A DNA stretch of 64,000 bases from an uncultured beta proteobacterium. Its GTDB lineage: Bacteria; Pseudomonadota; Gammaproteobacteria; Burkholderiales; Burkholderiaceae_C. Both the position numbers and the translations under genes were made by a program. Positions within the stretch are counted from its first letter, which is position 1. Each line of letters opens with the position of its first letter. A model generated the notes under the pieces. It made no database searches. It saw only the letters and a list, made by a program, of their open reading frames with translations, and was not told the origin of the DNA. The stretch covers positions 1 to 64,000 of the forward strand of contig CAIVXG010000148.1 of NCBI GenBank assembly GCA_903909815.1, written 5' to 3'. Shown here one piece after another: positions 32,459 through 41,162 of this stretch.

Positions 32459-34212
32459 GAAGAATCGTTTTGGCTTTGGCGCTGGGACTGAGCGCATGCA
32501 CTGGTGCCATCGCCGCCGGCAGACCCAACATCGTGGTGCTGGTCGCAGACGATTGGGGCTTCAGCGACGTGGGCTCGTTTGGGGGGGAAATCGCCACGCC
32601 GCAGATCGATGCCCTGGCCCGCGAAGGCATGCGCTTTTCGAACTTTCACGTGGCGGCTTCCTGCGCGCCGACGCGCTCCATGCTCCTGACCGGCGTGGAC
32701 AACCACCTCAATGGCGTGGGCAATCTGATGGAGACCATGCCTGCGGAACATCTGGGCAAACCCGGCTATCTGGGCTCGCTCAATACCCGGGTCGTGACGG
32801 TCTCGACCCTGCTTAAGGACAACGGCTATCGCACCTACATCGCGGGAAAATGGAATGTCGGTACCGAAGCTTACAACCTGCCAAACCAGCGCGGCTTTGA
32901 TCGCTCCCTGATTCAGGGCGACACCGGCTCCGACAACTGGGAGCCGAGCCAGCGCTACCTTCCGCACACCGACAAGGTGCACTGGTTCGAGGATGGACGC
33001 GAGCCCGTCATGCCAACCGTTTACTATTCGTCGGAGTACTTTGTCGACAAGATGATCGGCTACCTGCGCTCGGGTGCGAGCAGCGCCCAGCCCTTCTTTT
33101 CCTATATCGGTTTTCAGGCCAACCACGTGCCGCTCCAGGCGCCGCGCTCGTTCATCGACAAGTACCGGGGCCGCTACGACAAGGGCTGGAGCGTGCTGCG
33201 CGAGGAGCGACGCTCCAAAGCCGCCGAGCTTGGATTGATCCCCAAGGACACGGCCATGGTGACCATGAAAAGCACCGCCGATTGGGCGCAGCTCAGCGCC
33301 AAGGACAAGCGCTACGAAGCGCGCCGCATGGAGGTCTATGCCGCCATGGCGGACGCCATGGACTTTCACGTGGGGCGTTTCATCGCTTACTTGAAGCAGA
33401 CCGGTCAGTACGACAACACGGTGTTCGTGTTCTTGTCCGACAACGGCCCCGAAGCCTCCGACTATGACGATGCCCAGCCGTGGTTGTGGACGCAGTACAC
33501 GCAGGACATCGACAAGCTGGGTGACAAGGGTGCCTTCAGCATCATGGGCGCGGGCTGGGCCAGCGCCGCCGGCTCCCCCTTGAGCGGCTACAAGTTTTAC
33601 GCGGGCGAAGGCGGAATTCGCACACCCATGATCATTTCCGGCGTGCCCGGCATGCAAAAGAGTCAGGTATACCAGGGCCTCACCCACGTCACCGACATTG
33701 TTCCGACCTTGCTCGATCTGGCGCAGGTGGCCCAACCCGGGAGCCGCTACGGCGGCAAACCGATCGAGCCTTTGGCCGGACACAGCCTGATGCCGGTGCT
33801 GATGGACGCGCAACAGCATGCGCACGCCGCAGACGAAGCGATCGGCTATGAATTGTCGGGCAGCAAGGCGCTGTTCAAGGGCGACCTGAAACTGGTGAAC
33901 AACCTCCAGCCTGTGGGCGACGGGAGCTGGCATCTCTACGATCTGCGCACCGATCCGGGAGAGACCCGCGACCTGCAACAGCAGTTGCCGCAAGCCTTCA
34001 GCGCCCTGCAGTCGGACTATAAAGCGTGGTCCCAATCCCACGGCGTGCTGGATCTGCCCGAGGGTTATAGCCCGGTGCGCCAGGTGCTGATCAATTCATT
34101 TTTTCACTACTGGTACCCGTACTACAAGTTCAAGGTGCTGGCGCTGCTTGGCTGCTTGCTGGCCGTCGTGGCGGCCTTCGCACGACTGCGTCGGCGTAGC
34201 CGCCCGGCATGA
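32455..34212 (+). CDS. Periplasmic sulfatase with C-terminal membrane anchor
   Basis: A 585-residue arylsulfatase-type enzyme with a signal peptide (LALALGLSACTGAIAA). The signal peptide contains an LSAC lipobox-like site, so a lipoprotein is possible. Catalytic Cys70 sits in the normal CAPTR code. Metal and substrate residues are in IVVLVADDWG, YIAGKWNVG and LSDNGPEASD. The C-terminus ends in one hydrophobic span followed by RLRRRSRPA, so the catalytic domain is probably held at the periplasmic face. It overlaps neighbours on both sides by 4 bases. Confidence 0.9.
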   Translation: MRRIVLALALGLSACTGAIAAGRPNIVVLVADDWGFSDVGSFGGEIATPQIDALAREGMRFSNFHVAASCAPTRSMLLTGVDNHLNGVGNLMETMPAEHLGKPGYLGSLNTRVVTVSTLLKDNGYRTYIAGKWNVGTEAYNLPNQRGFDRSLIQGDTGSDNWEPSQRYLPHTDKVHWFEDGREPVMPTVYYSSEYFVDKMIGYLRSGASSAQPFFSYIGFQANHVPLQAPRSFIDKYRGRYDKGWSVLREERRSKAAELGLIPKDTAMVTMKSTADWAQLSAKDKRYEARRMEVYAAMADAMDFHVGRFIAYLKQTGQYDNTVFVFLSDNGPEASDYDDAQPWLWTQYTQDIDKLGDKGAFSIMGAGWASAAGSPLSGYKFYAGEGGIRTPMIISGVPGMQKSQVYQGLTHVTDIVPTLLDLAQVAQPGSRYGGKPIEPLAGHSLMPVLMDAQQHAHAADEAIGYELSGSKALFKGDLKLVNNLQPVGDGSWHLYDLRTDPGETRDLQQQLPQAFSALQSDYKAWSQSHGVLDLPEGYSPVRQVLINSFFHYWYPYYKFKVLALLGCLLAVVAAFARLRRRSRPA

Positions 34213-35462
34213 GCGCCAACGGCTATCTGGACAGTCCCTGGCCCGGGGAAGACGGCGGTCCGCAACGATTGCAAGCAGCCAGCCAGAGCGCGGGTCTGAA
34301 GCTGCAGCCCGGCGAGACGCTGCGCTGCATCACCCGCAACACCTTGCTCTCCACCATGACGGTGCTGGGCGCCCCGGGGGAGGTCTATTTGCTGACACAT
34401 TCGGCGCTGCGCGCCAGGATCGGCCTCGCCACCACGGCCTGCGTCGAGCGCATTCATCCGCTCACGCTAAAAACCTTGCGCCGCTCGCCGCGCCTGCGCG
34501 GTGGCCCGATGTGGCCGGGCGGCATGGCGCTGCATCGCAACGGCGACCTGTATGTGGTCTATGGGCGCTACGCGCACCGCCTGAACCGCGACTGCGAGCC
34601 GCTGGCTTGCCTGCAGTTGCCGATCGATCAGGCCTACAACTCGTTCGTGATTCTGGACAACGGACTCATGGTCACCAAGAACCTGTCGGACCAGACCTGC
34701 GCCCGCTTGACGGTGATCGACCCCGAGACGCTGACGCCCGCCTGCGCCGACACGGCGTGCGCCGAGCCCTCGATGGCGCGCCTAAGCGCGCGCGGCAACA
34801 CGGTCTACGTGGTGGGCGTGCGCTCCCTTTTTCGCTATCACTGGGATGACAGCCGCGAGGCGCTGGTGCTGGATGCCGACTGGAGCCTGGACTACATCGG
34901 CGCCAGCGGCCAAAGCTTTGGGTGGGACGTGGTGCTGGCGGGAAACAACGCCTGGTTCATGGACAACGGCCACCATCGCTACGTCTATAAGATGATTGGC
35001 GCCGGTGTGGCGCGCACGCCGAACCGCCTGCTGCGCGTCTCGCTGCACGACGCCAGCGACCATGAAGCGCTCACCATCAGCGGAATCAAGGGCGGCAGCA
35101 TCACCAATCCACCTTTGGTGGACTTGCAGCGCAACATCGTCGTGGCCTATGACTCTGCCAATCGCTACCTGTGCGCCTGGCGCTTCGAGGCACATTCAGG
35201 CGTCTGCACGACGCTTTGGGAGAAAACAGCTTTTGCCTGCGCCAGTCACATGATCCTGTATCCGGATACGGGTGAGTTGGTGCTCAACGACTATCGCAAT
35301 GGAGGAGAAGAAGTGGTTGTTATGAACATTGAAAACGGGATGGAGCTGGCGCGTGCGCGCACTGGTGGCATCACCCAGGGCGTCGTATTCCCCAGCGTGG
35401 GTTGGGGCCGCGATTTCTACTGGTCATCCATGGGGCGCCTCGCGCGGGCGTTTGTGTCATGA
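34209..35462 (+). CDS. Unrecognised protein, probable beta-propeller
   Basis: The 417 residues contain repeated strand patterns with aromatic and DG/NG turns, for example MALHRNGDLYVVYGRY, SARGNTVYVVGVRSLFRYHW and LYPDTGELVLNDYR. A six- or seven-bladed propeller similar to SMP-30 or strictosidine-synthase-like folds is inferred. No signal peptide is seen at ATG 34209. Start and stop overlap the sulfatase and MBL genes by 4 bases each, so it is translated with them. A lactonase or hydrolase role is one possibility; no metal-site set could be assigned. Confidence 0.6.
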   Translation: MSANGYLDSPWPGEDGGPQRLQAASQSAGLKLQPGETLRCITRNTLLSTMTVLGAPGEVYLLTHSALRARIGLATTACVERIHPLTLKTLRRSPRLRGGPMWPGGMALHRNGDLYVVYGRYAHRLNRDCEPLACLQLPIDQAYNSFVILDNGLMVTKNLSDQTCARLTVIDPETLTPACADTACAEPSMARLSARGNTVYVVGVRSLFRYHWDDSREALVLDADWSLDYIGASGQSFGWDVVLAGNNAWFMDNGHHRYVYKMIGAGVARTPNRLLRVSLHDASDHEALTISGIKGGSITNPPLVDLQRNIVVAYDSANRYLCAWRFEAHSGVCTTLWEKTAFACASHMILYPDTGELVLNDYRNGGEEVVVMNIENGMELARARTGGITQGVVFPSVGWGRDFYWSSMGRLARAFVS

Positions 35463-36538
35463 AAATTATTCGACTCTCCCTCTACACCCTGGCCCTGGTC
35501 GCCGCCGCCGGCCTCGCCGCCTACATGTTGCGCGCGCCGCTGATCATGGCCGTGGCGCCACGGCTCGCGGCCAGCCGCATGGCCGCAGATGGCTTGAATG
35601 AATTGCCCGATGGGCTGCATGTCGGCCTGTGCGGCGCGGGCTCGCCCATGCCCGACGAGAACCGCCTGGGGCCTTGCACGCTGGTGGTGGCGGGCAAGCG
35701 CCTGTTTGTGTTCGACGCGGGCAATGGGGCGGCCCGCAACATCGGCAGAATGGGCTTCGTGCATGGGCGCATCGAGGCCATCTTTCTGACGCACTTCCAT
35801 TCCGACCACATCGACGGTCTGGGCGAGTTGATGTTGCAACGCTGGGTCTCCAGCGGCAACGATGCACCGGTGCCGGTGTATGGCCCGCTGGGCGTCGAGA
35901 CGGTGGTGGCGGGCCTCATGCAAGCCTATGCACTCGATCAACATTACCGCGTCGCGCACCATGGCGAGCAGGCCTTGCCCGCGGCTGGCTTCGGCGGCCA
36001 TGCACAGACATTCATTACGCCGAGCCAGGGCCACGTGGTGCTGCTCAAGGATGCCGACCTGGAGATCGATGCGTTCAATGTGGACCACAGCCCGGTGCAC
36101 CCGGCCGTGGGCTACGCCATTCGGTACAAGGGGCGCAGCGTGGTTCTGAGCGGCGACACGCGCAAGTCCGCCGCCGTGCAGAGCGAGGCCGATGGCGCCG
36201 ACCTGCTGGTGCACGAGGCCTTGTCGGCGCCCATGGTCGCCGTGCTGGCGCAGGCCGCGGCCGAAGCGGGACGCCCCAAACTGCAAAAACTCATGAATGA
36301 CATCGTGGACTATCACAGCTCGCCCGAGCAGGCAGCCGAGACCGCACGCGACGCCAAGGTGGCTTACCTGCTGCTCAACCACATCGTTCCGCCGTTGCCG
36401 TTGCCCGGCATGGAAAAGGTATTTCTGGGTCATGCGAGTGAGATTCACAAGGGCCCCATCCAGGTCGGCCGGGACGGCGACTTCATCAGTCTGCCGGCGC
36501 GCTCGTCCGATGTGATCGTCGGCAATCGCCTGCGTTGA
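35459..36538 (+). CDS. Exported MBL-fold hydrolase (RNase Z/arylsulfatase-like branch)
   Basis: A 359-residue protein with an N-terminal signal or anchor (LYTLALVAAAGLAAYML). The MBL core has THFHSDHIDGLGE, a mid His in FNVDHSPVHPAVGY, the bridging Asp in LSGDTRKS, and a late NHIVPP. This pattern is that of the RNase Z-like branch, which includes MBL arylsulfatases and lactonases. With two sulfatases nearby, a third hydrolase for sulfate or carboxylate esters is plausible. Its ATG overlaps the preceding stop, and it closes the operon. Confidence 0.82.
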   Translation: MKIIRLSLYTLALVAAAGLAAYMLRAPLIMAVAPRLAASRMAADGLNELPDGLHVGLCGAGSPMPDENRLGPCTLVVAGKRLFVFDAGNGAARNIGRMGFVHGRIEAIFLTHFHSDHIDGLGELMLQRWVSSGNDAPVPVYGPLGVETVVAGLMQAYALDQHYRVAHHGEQALPAAGFGGHAQTFITPSQGHVVLLKDADLEIDAFNVDHSPVHPAVGYAIRYKGRSVVLSGDTRKSAAVQSEADGADLLVHEALSAPMVAVLAQAAAEAGRPKLQKLMNDIVDYHSSPEQAAETARDAKVAYLLLNHIVPPLPLPGMEKVFLGHASEIHKGPIQVGRDGDFISLPARSSDVIVGNRLR

Positions 36539-37196
36539 TTTTCGGCGGAGATGCTGGGCTGATGCGCAACGCCGCTGAACGTTCAATCATTCCGTGCCCT
36601 AATAATTGACCCGATACCGGCCTGTCGCGAACGGCTCTGGTGCGCCCGTGCCCGCAGGTGTGCGTCTATGGGTGGAGGCAGTGCTTCGCTGACAGAAATT
36701 CGATGCTTCAATGGGCATGCTCTTAAGCCGTCGGCCTGCGGCTGCGATGTCCGTCAGGCCGCCACATTGCCGCCAATCGTTGGCCCGCAACCATTGCCAT
36801 CAACAGTCGCTGGGATCAGATCGGCGTCGGTCAAGAATGCAGCGGGGGACTTTCACGGCCAGCCATGAGGTTCGATCCAGTTCTCTCGAGCGCTCATTCA
36901 TGCAGCTGTTCAAATTTTGGCATAGCAGGCCTCAAGGCGCGGTTGAGACATTCCCGCACGGCGGATCCACGCCCGTGGCACCGAGCCGGGCCATCGGAGA
37001 ATAGAGCAATTGTCAATGCCTTAAGAAACTTCCGTCAAAATTTTGCGGGGTATGAAGTCCATGACCTAGACTCGACGCGTTGACACCTCTATCATGCACA
37101 CGTTGTCTTCGTTTCTTGATTACTCATACTTGAGAGTCTTCAACTGTCGACCTGCGAATTTCCGGTTCCGAACCCGGGGTCAGTCGAAAGGATCAC
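36539..37196. other. Non-coding stretch, 658 bp, composition shift
   Basis: I find no convincing gene. Short open frames on both strands (for example 36599-36790 on the - strand) lack ribosome sites and recognisable motifs. Base composition becomes AT-richer towards 37.2 kb, where the sensor gene starts. TTGACA at 37080-37085 is a perfect -35 but has no good -10 at the right distance. The stretch could hold remnants of an old intergenic element and the upstream region of the GGDEF-EAL gene. Confidence 0.5.
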
Positions 37197-40100
37197 TTGA
37201 AAGGACTTTTCTCACCAGCGGTCTCGTTGATGAACCGGCTGCGCATCGCCAGGAAATTCTCGGTCCTCGCACTGATATATTTCTTCGCGGTCGGAGCAGT
37301 TGGGTACGCTTTGTATTTCAACTTGAGTCGGGTGGTTGGGGTAGCGCAAAGCGAACGTGAGGGTCTGGCGGTCGTGCGACCGCTCATCAAGACCATGCAA
37401 CTTGTGCAGAGACATCGTGGTCTCACCGCCGCTTTGCGTGGCGGAGACGAATCCGTACAAGGAAGCCTCGCCACCACCGAAAAGGAGGTAAATGCAAGTT
37501 TTCTAACTCTGGACGGTCAAATTTCGGCTCACCTGCCATCCATCGAGGAGTGGCGGCACGTTCAAACCGCGTGGACTGAACTGCAACGAACTGGCGCCAG
37601 ATTGACTTCCAGCCAAAATTACGTAGCGCACACCGCATTGCTGATCCGACTGGAAACTCTCAACAGAAATGTCGCAGTCACGAAGTCGCTCGTATTTGAT
37701 CCGGACATCGGCACGCACTACCTACTCGATACCGCTGTTGTCGAAATGCCGCTGGCGCTTGAGAAACTTTCCAGGATACGCGGCATGGGTGCTGGAATTT
37801 TAGCCAAAAAGGCGATATCCGACGAACAAAAGCTTCAGATTTACGGTTCAATGGCGGAATTCCAGGCAGCCAGGGAAGCTCTGGCTTTCAGTATCGAAAA
37901 GGCGTCAGAAAATAATCCTGAAATCCGTGGTCAGTTGGCGGACGGGTTAAGGTTCTTCCAAGCGTCGCTGTCTCCGCTTCTGACTCAGGTCCAGTCGGAA
38001 ATTCAGGCCGAGCGCTTTTCCATTTCTTCGAAAGAATTTTACACAGCCGCAACAGCCGTGATCGACAGCGGCTACGCGCTCGTACATCAAACCCTGCTTC
38101 CAACAACTGAAAGTCTTATCATCGCGCGGCTACAGCAAGCAAAGATGGAACTCATCTACGTGATGACTTTCGCGCTGTCGATCTTGCTCGTTTCTTGCTA
38201 TTTTTTGGCGGGAATCTACTACTCCACGGTGGACAGCATTCGAACCCTGGCGGACTCGGCAAGGAAATTTGCCGATGGTGACTTGACGCAACGTGTGAGT
38301 CTGCAAACACAGGACGAGATTCGGCAAGTTGGGGACAGCTTTAATGTGATGGCCAGCGGCTTCAACGGAATGCTCTCGGCGCGTTTAGTTGACGAAGAGC
38401 GTCTTCGCGCCATTGTCAACTCCGCCCTGGATGCGGTAGTTCAGATGGACTCCGATGGAAAGATCTGCGGTTGGTCCCGGCAAGCCGAAGTCATATTCGG
38501 CTGGACAAATGAAGAGGCAGTTGGCATGCCGTTGCACGAGGCCATCATTCCGCAGCGCCATCGTGAAGCACACAAGCGGGGACTGAATCGCTTCTTGACA
38601 TCAGGCGTAGGTCCTGTTCTCAATACGCGAGTTGAACTTGAAGGTTTGCACCGCAATGGTCATGAGTTTCCAATCGAACTGGCGATTTCGGCGACCAAGA
38701 CTTCCCATGGCTTCGAGTTCAACGCCTTCGTTCGCGATATCACGTCGCGGCGCAGAGCGGAAGCAGACCTTCGCATCGCGGCGATAGCCTTTGAAACTGA
38801 GGAGGCCATAATCATCACGGACGGGAAAGGGGATACGCTGAGCGTTAACCAATCCTTCACCAAAACGACCGGTTACTCGGCCGAGGAAGTCGTTGGTCAG
38901 AGCCCCTTTATCTTCAAGTCAGACCGGAACGATTCCAAACAATTCGAGGCCATGTGGAAAGCACTGGGCAGCGTCAACTACTGGCAGGGTGAAATATGGG
39001 ATCGTCGCAAAAACGGTGAAGAATTTCTTGAGTGGACCCGTGTCACTGGGGTCAGCGATGATTCCGGTCAAATTTCAAATTTTGTCGTGGCTTCATCTGA
39101 TATTACCGAGAGGCGAAAGTCCGAAGAAACCATACACAAACTTGCTTTTTACAATCCGCTGACCGGTCTACCCAACAGACGACTTCTCATCGATAGACTA
39201 AAGCGGTCCATCGAAGCGAGTGCGCGCAGTGGGAAGTACGGTGCCCTGCTTCTGATCGACATCGACAATTTCAAGACCTTGAATGACACGTTAGGGCACG
39301 ATGTTGGCGACATCATCCTGCAACAGATCAGCCAACGCCTCATCCCCTGCGTGCGGTCGGAAGATACTTTGGCCCACATGGGTGGCGACGAGTTCATGGT
39401 GATGCTAGGGAGCCTGTACGTTAAGCCCGATGACTCGGCTGCTCAGGCGAAGGTGGTGGGCGAGACGATTCGCATTGCTTTGAGTCAGGGCTACCAGCTC
39501 GACGAAATCGAGCATAGAAGCACGGCCAGTATCGGCGCCACCTTGTTCCACGCCCAGGACGCGTCGGTTGACGAGTTGTTGACCCAGGTAGACCTCGCCA
39601 TGCAAAAGTCCAAGGAAGGAGGGCGAAATTCCCTTAATTTCTTTGACCCGGCCATGCAGACCGCAGTGTTGGAGCGGGCAACCCTTGAGGCGGAACTGCG
39701 AAAGGCGATTGAGCGCCAACAACTGACCGTTCATTACCAAGCGCAGGTTGTCGATTCGGGACGAGTCACTGGCGCTGAGGCTCTTGTGCGGTGGCACCAT
39801 CCAGAGCGTGGCATGGTGTCGCCTGGCGACTTCATTCCACTGGCAGAGGCCACAGGTCTGATTTTTCCGCTTGGCGAATGGGTCCTTCGCGCCGCCTGCA
39901 CTCAATTAGCGCTGTGGGCCAAGAGACCGGAAATGTCCCATCTCACGATTGCTGTGAATGTCAGCGCGAGACAGTTTCATGCAAGCAATTTTGTGGAGTC
40001 AGTGATTCAGGCAATTCAGCAAACAGGAGCTGCCGCCAACAGACTGAAGTTGGAGCTCACGGAAAGCCTTTTGGTGGCCGATCTGGAAAGCGTGATCGAG

Positions 40101-40448
40101 AAGATGTTTGCGTTAAAGGCCAAGGGCGTTGGATTCTCCCTAGATGATTTCGGGACAGGCTATTCATCGCTCTCTTACCTGAAACGCCTGCCACTGGATC
40201 AGTTGAAGATTGATCAGTCCTTCGTGCGGGATATTCTTGTCGATCCCAACGACGAAGCCATTTCCAAAACCATCGTGGCCTTGGCTCGCAGTCTTGGGCT
40301 TGGCGTGATTGCCGAAGGTGTAGAAACTCAGGCGCAAATGGAGCTTCTGGCTCGCATTGATTGTCACGCCTACCAGGGTTACTACTTTAGCCGCCCGCTG
40401 CCTGTAGATCAATTTGAGAGGTTCGTCGGCTCCGCTGCGAGTATTTAA
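37197..40448 (+). CDS. Membrane sensor with NIT, HAMP, two PAS, GGDEF and EAL domains
   Basis: A 1083-residue c-di-GMP enzyme. After a first membrane span (20-42) comes a periplasmic helical region starting LIKTMQLVQRHRGLTAALRG, which fits a nitrate/nitrite-sensing NIT domain. A second span near 325 leads to HAMP (DSARKFADGDLTQRV), PAS at about 400-520, PAS/PAC at 525-640, GGDEF (MGGDEFMVM, intact) and EAL (GAEALVRWHHPERG, DDFGTGYSS, intact). Both synthesis and breakdown are possible. TTG 37197 is used, with AAAGGA upstream; ATG 37230 is the alternative. The gene is visibly AT-richer than its neighbours. Confidence 0.87.
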   Translation: MKGLFSPAVSLMNRLRIARKFSVLALIYFFAVGAVGYALYFNLSRVVGVAQSEREGLAVVRPLIKTMQLVQRHRGLTAALRGGDESVQGSLATTEKEVNASFLTLDGQISAHLPSIEEWRHVQTAWTELQRTGARLTSSQNYVAHTALLIRLETLNRNVAVTKSLVFDPDIGTHYLLDTAVVEMPLALEKLSRIRGMGAGILAKKAISDEQKLQIYGSMAEFQAAREALAFSIEKASENNPEIRGQLADGLRFFQASLSPLLTQVQSEIQAERFSISSKEFYTAATAVIDSGYALVHQTLLPTTESLIIARLQQAKMELIYVMTFALSILLVSCYFLAGIYYSTVDSIRTLADSARKFADGDLTQRVSLQTQDEIRQVGDSFNVMASGFNGMLSARLVDEERLRAIVNSALDAVVQMDSDGKICGWSRQAEVIFGWTNEEAVGMPLHEAIIPQRHREAHKRGLNRFLTSGVGPVLNTRVELEGLHRNGHEFPIELAISATKTSHGFEFNAFVRDITSRRRAEADLRIAAIAFETEEAIIITDGKGDTLSVNQSFTKTTGYSAEEVVGQSPFIFKSDRNDSKQFEAMWKALGSVNYWQGEIWDRRKNGEEFLEWTRVTGVSDDSGQISNFVVASSDITERRKSEETIHKLAFYNPLTGLPNRRLLIDRLKRSIEASARSGKYGALLLIDIDNFKTLNDTLGHDVGDIILQQISQRLIPCVRSEDTLAHMGGDEFMVMLGSLYVKPDDSAAQAKVVGETIRIALSQGYQLDEIEHRSTASIGATLFHAQDASVDELLTQVDLAMQKSKEGGRNSLNFFDPAMQTAVLERATLEAELRKAIERQQLTVHYQAQVVDSGRVTGAEALVRWHHPERGMVSPGDFIPLAEATGLIFPLGEWVLRAACTQLALWAKRPEMSHLTIAVNVSARQFHASNFVESVIQAIQQTGAAANRLKLELTESLLVADLESVIEKMFALKAKGVGFSLDDFGTGYSSLSYLKRLPLDQLKIDQSFVRDILVDPNDEAISKTIVALARSLGLGVIAEGVETQAQMELLARIDCHAYQGYYFSRPLPVDQFERFVGSAASI

Positions 40449-41162
40449 GAGGGTTGCCGCGAAGTCTGGCGAAAGCCTACACATTTGGTGCTCACCAGAT
40501 CGGCAGTGGTCAATCGGGAAAATTGATTCTTGCGCTCAGTGGCTTACTTCGACCTCTCTGGCGGCGCCGCGGGCGGCCGCTTTCGGAAAAATCAAACGTC
40601 AGCTCTGGTACTTTGGTTGGGTCCCACGCAGTTCTTGTGGATGTGGTCCGCGTCAGCCCATGGAACTTGCCCGACGGCCTGGAAATTTGAATGACTGCTG
40701 TCCTGGCAAGTGAACTTTTCATGTGCTGAATCTGCTCGCTTCGAAGCTGCCTCCTGGATATTCCAAGGTGTGGCGCACAAAGTACCTTTGGCGCAGAGTC
40801 TGCCCCCAGATGAGAGGACTGAAGGCGTTCGAAATTTTGCAACCGTGGAAAGCCAGTTCACTGTTCCGTTGCTCCCCGGACCCGGTACGCAGCGGCCGCG
40901 GACCGCCGTTTTGGCGGACCCGCCGCCTCTATCCAGGCTGTCGCAGAAGGAGATCGTGGAGGTTGACGGGCGTAGGCACCAGCGCCGTTAACCTCACCAT
41001 AACATGGCGGTAAATGCTAGAAAGTAGCAAAACGACATTATGTGTCTGGCCTAAATCGCAGCAGTATCTAAGGGGATTCCTTAGTGATTCATTGCATAGT
41101 GTGTGACTACAATGGCCGTCCTATTTGAGTAGTTTGTAGTAAAGTTACAAGATTGGTTGGAC
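40449..41162. other. Non-coding stretch, 714 bp
   Basis: I see no gene here. Open frames of 70-110 codons exist on both strands (for example 40592-40861 on the - strand) but have no ribosome site or known motif, and they overlap one another. A small hairpin CCGCC-GTTTT-GGCGG lies near 40911-40925 without a T run. The last 120 bases are AT-rich and should contain the pullulanase promoter, but no clear -35/-10 pair could be assigned. Confidence 0.45.

Noticed and set aside
36599-36790. 63-codon - strand frame before the sensor gene
   Set aside because: No ribosome site, low-complexity composition and overlap with other equally weak frames.
40592-40861. 89-codon - strand frame in the gap before the pullulanase gene
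   Set aside because: No start signal or domain, and several other frames of similar length overlap it in the same gap.
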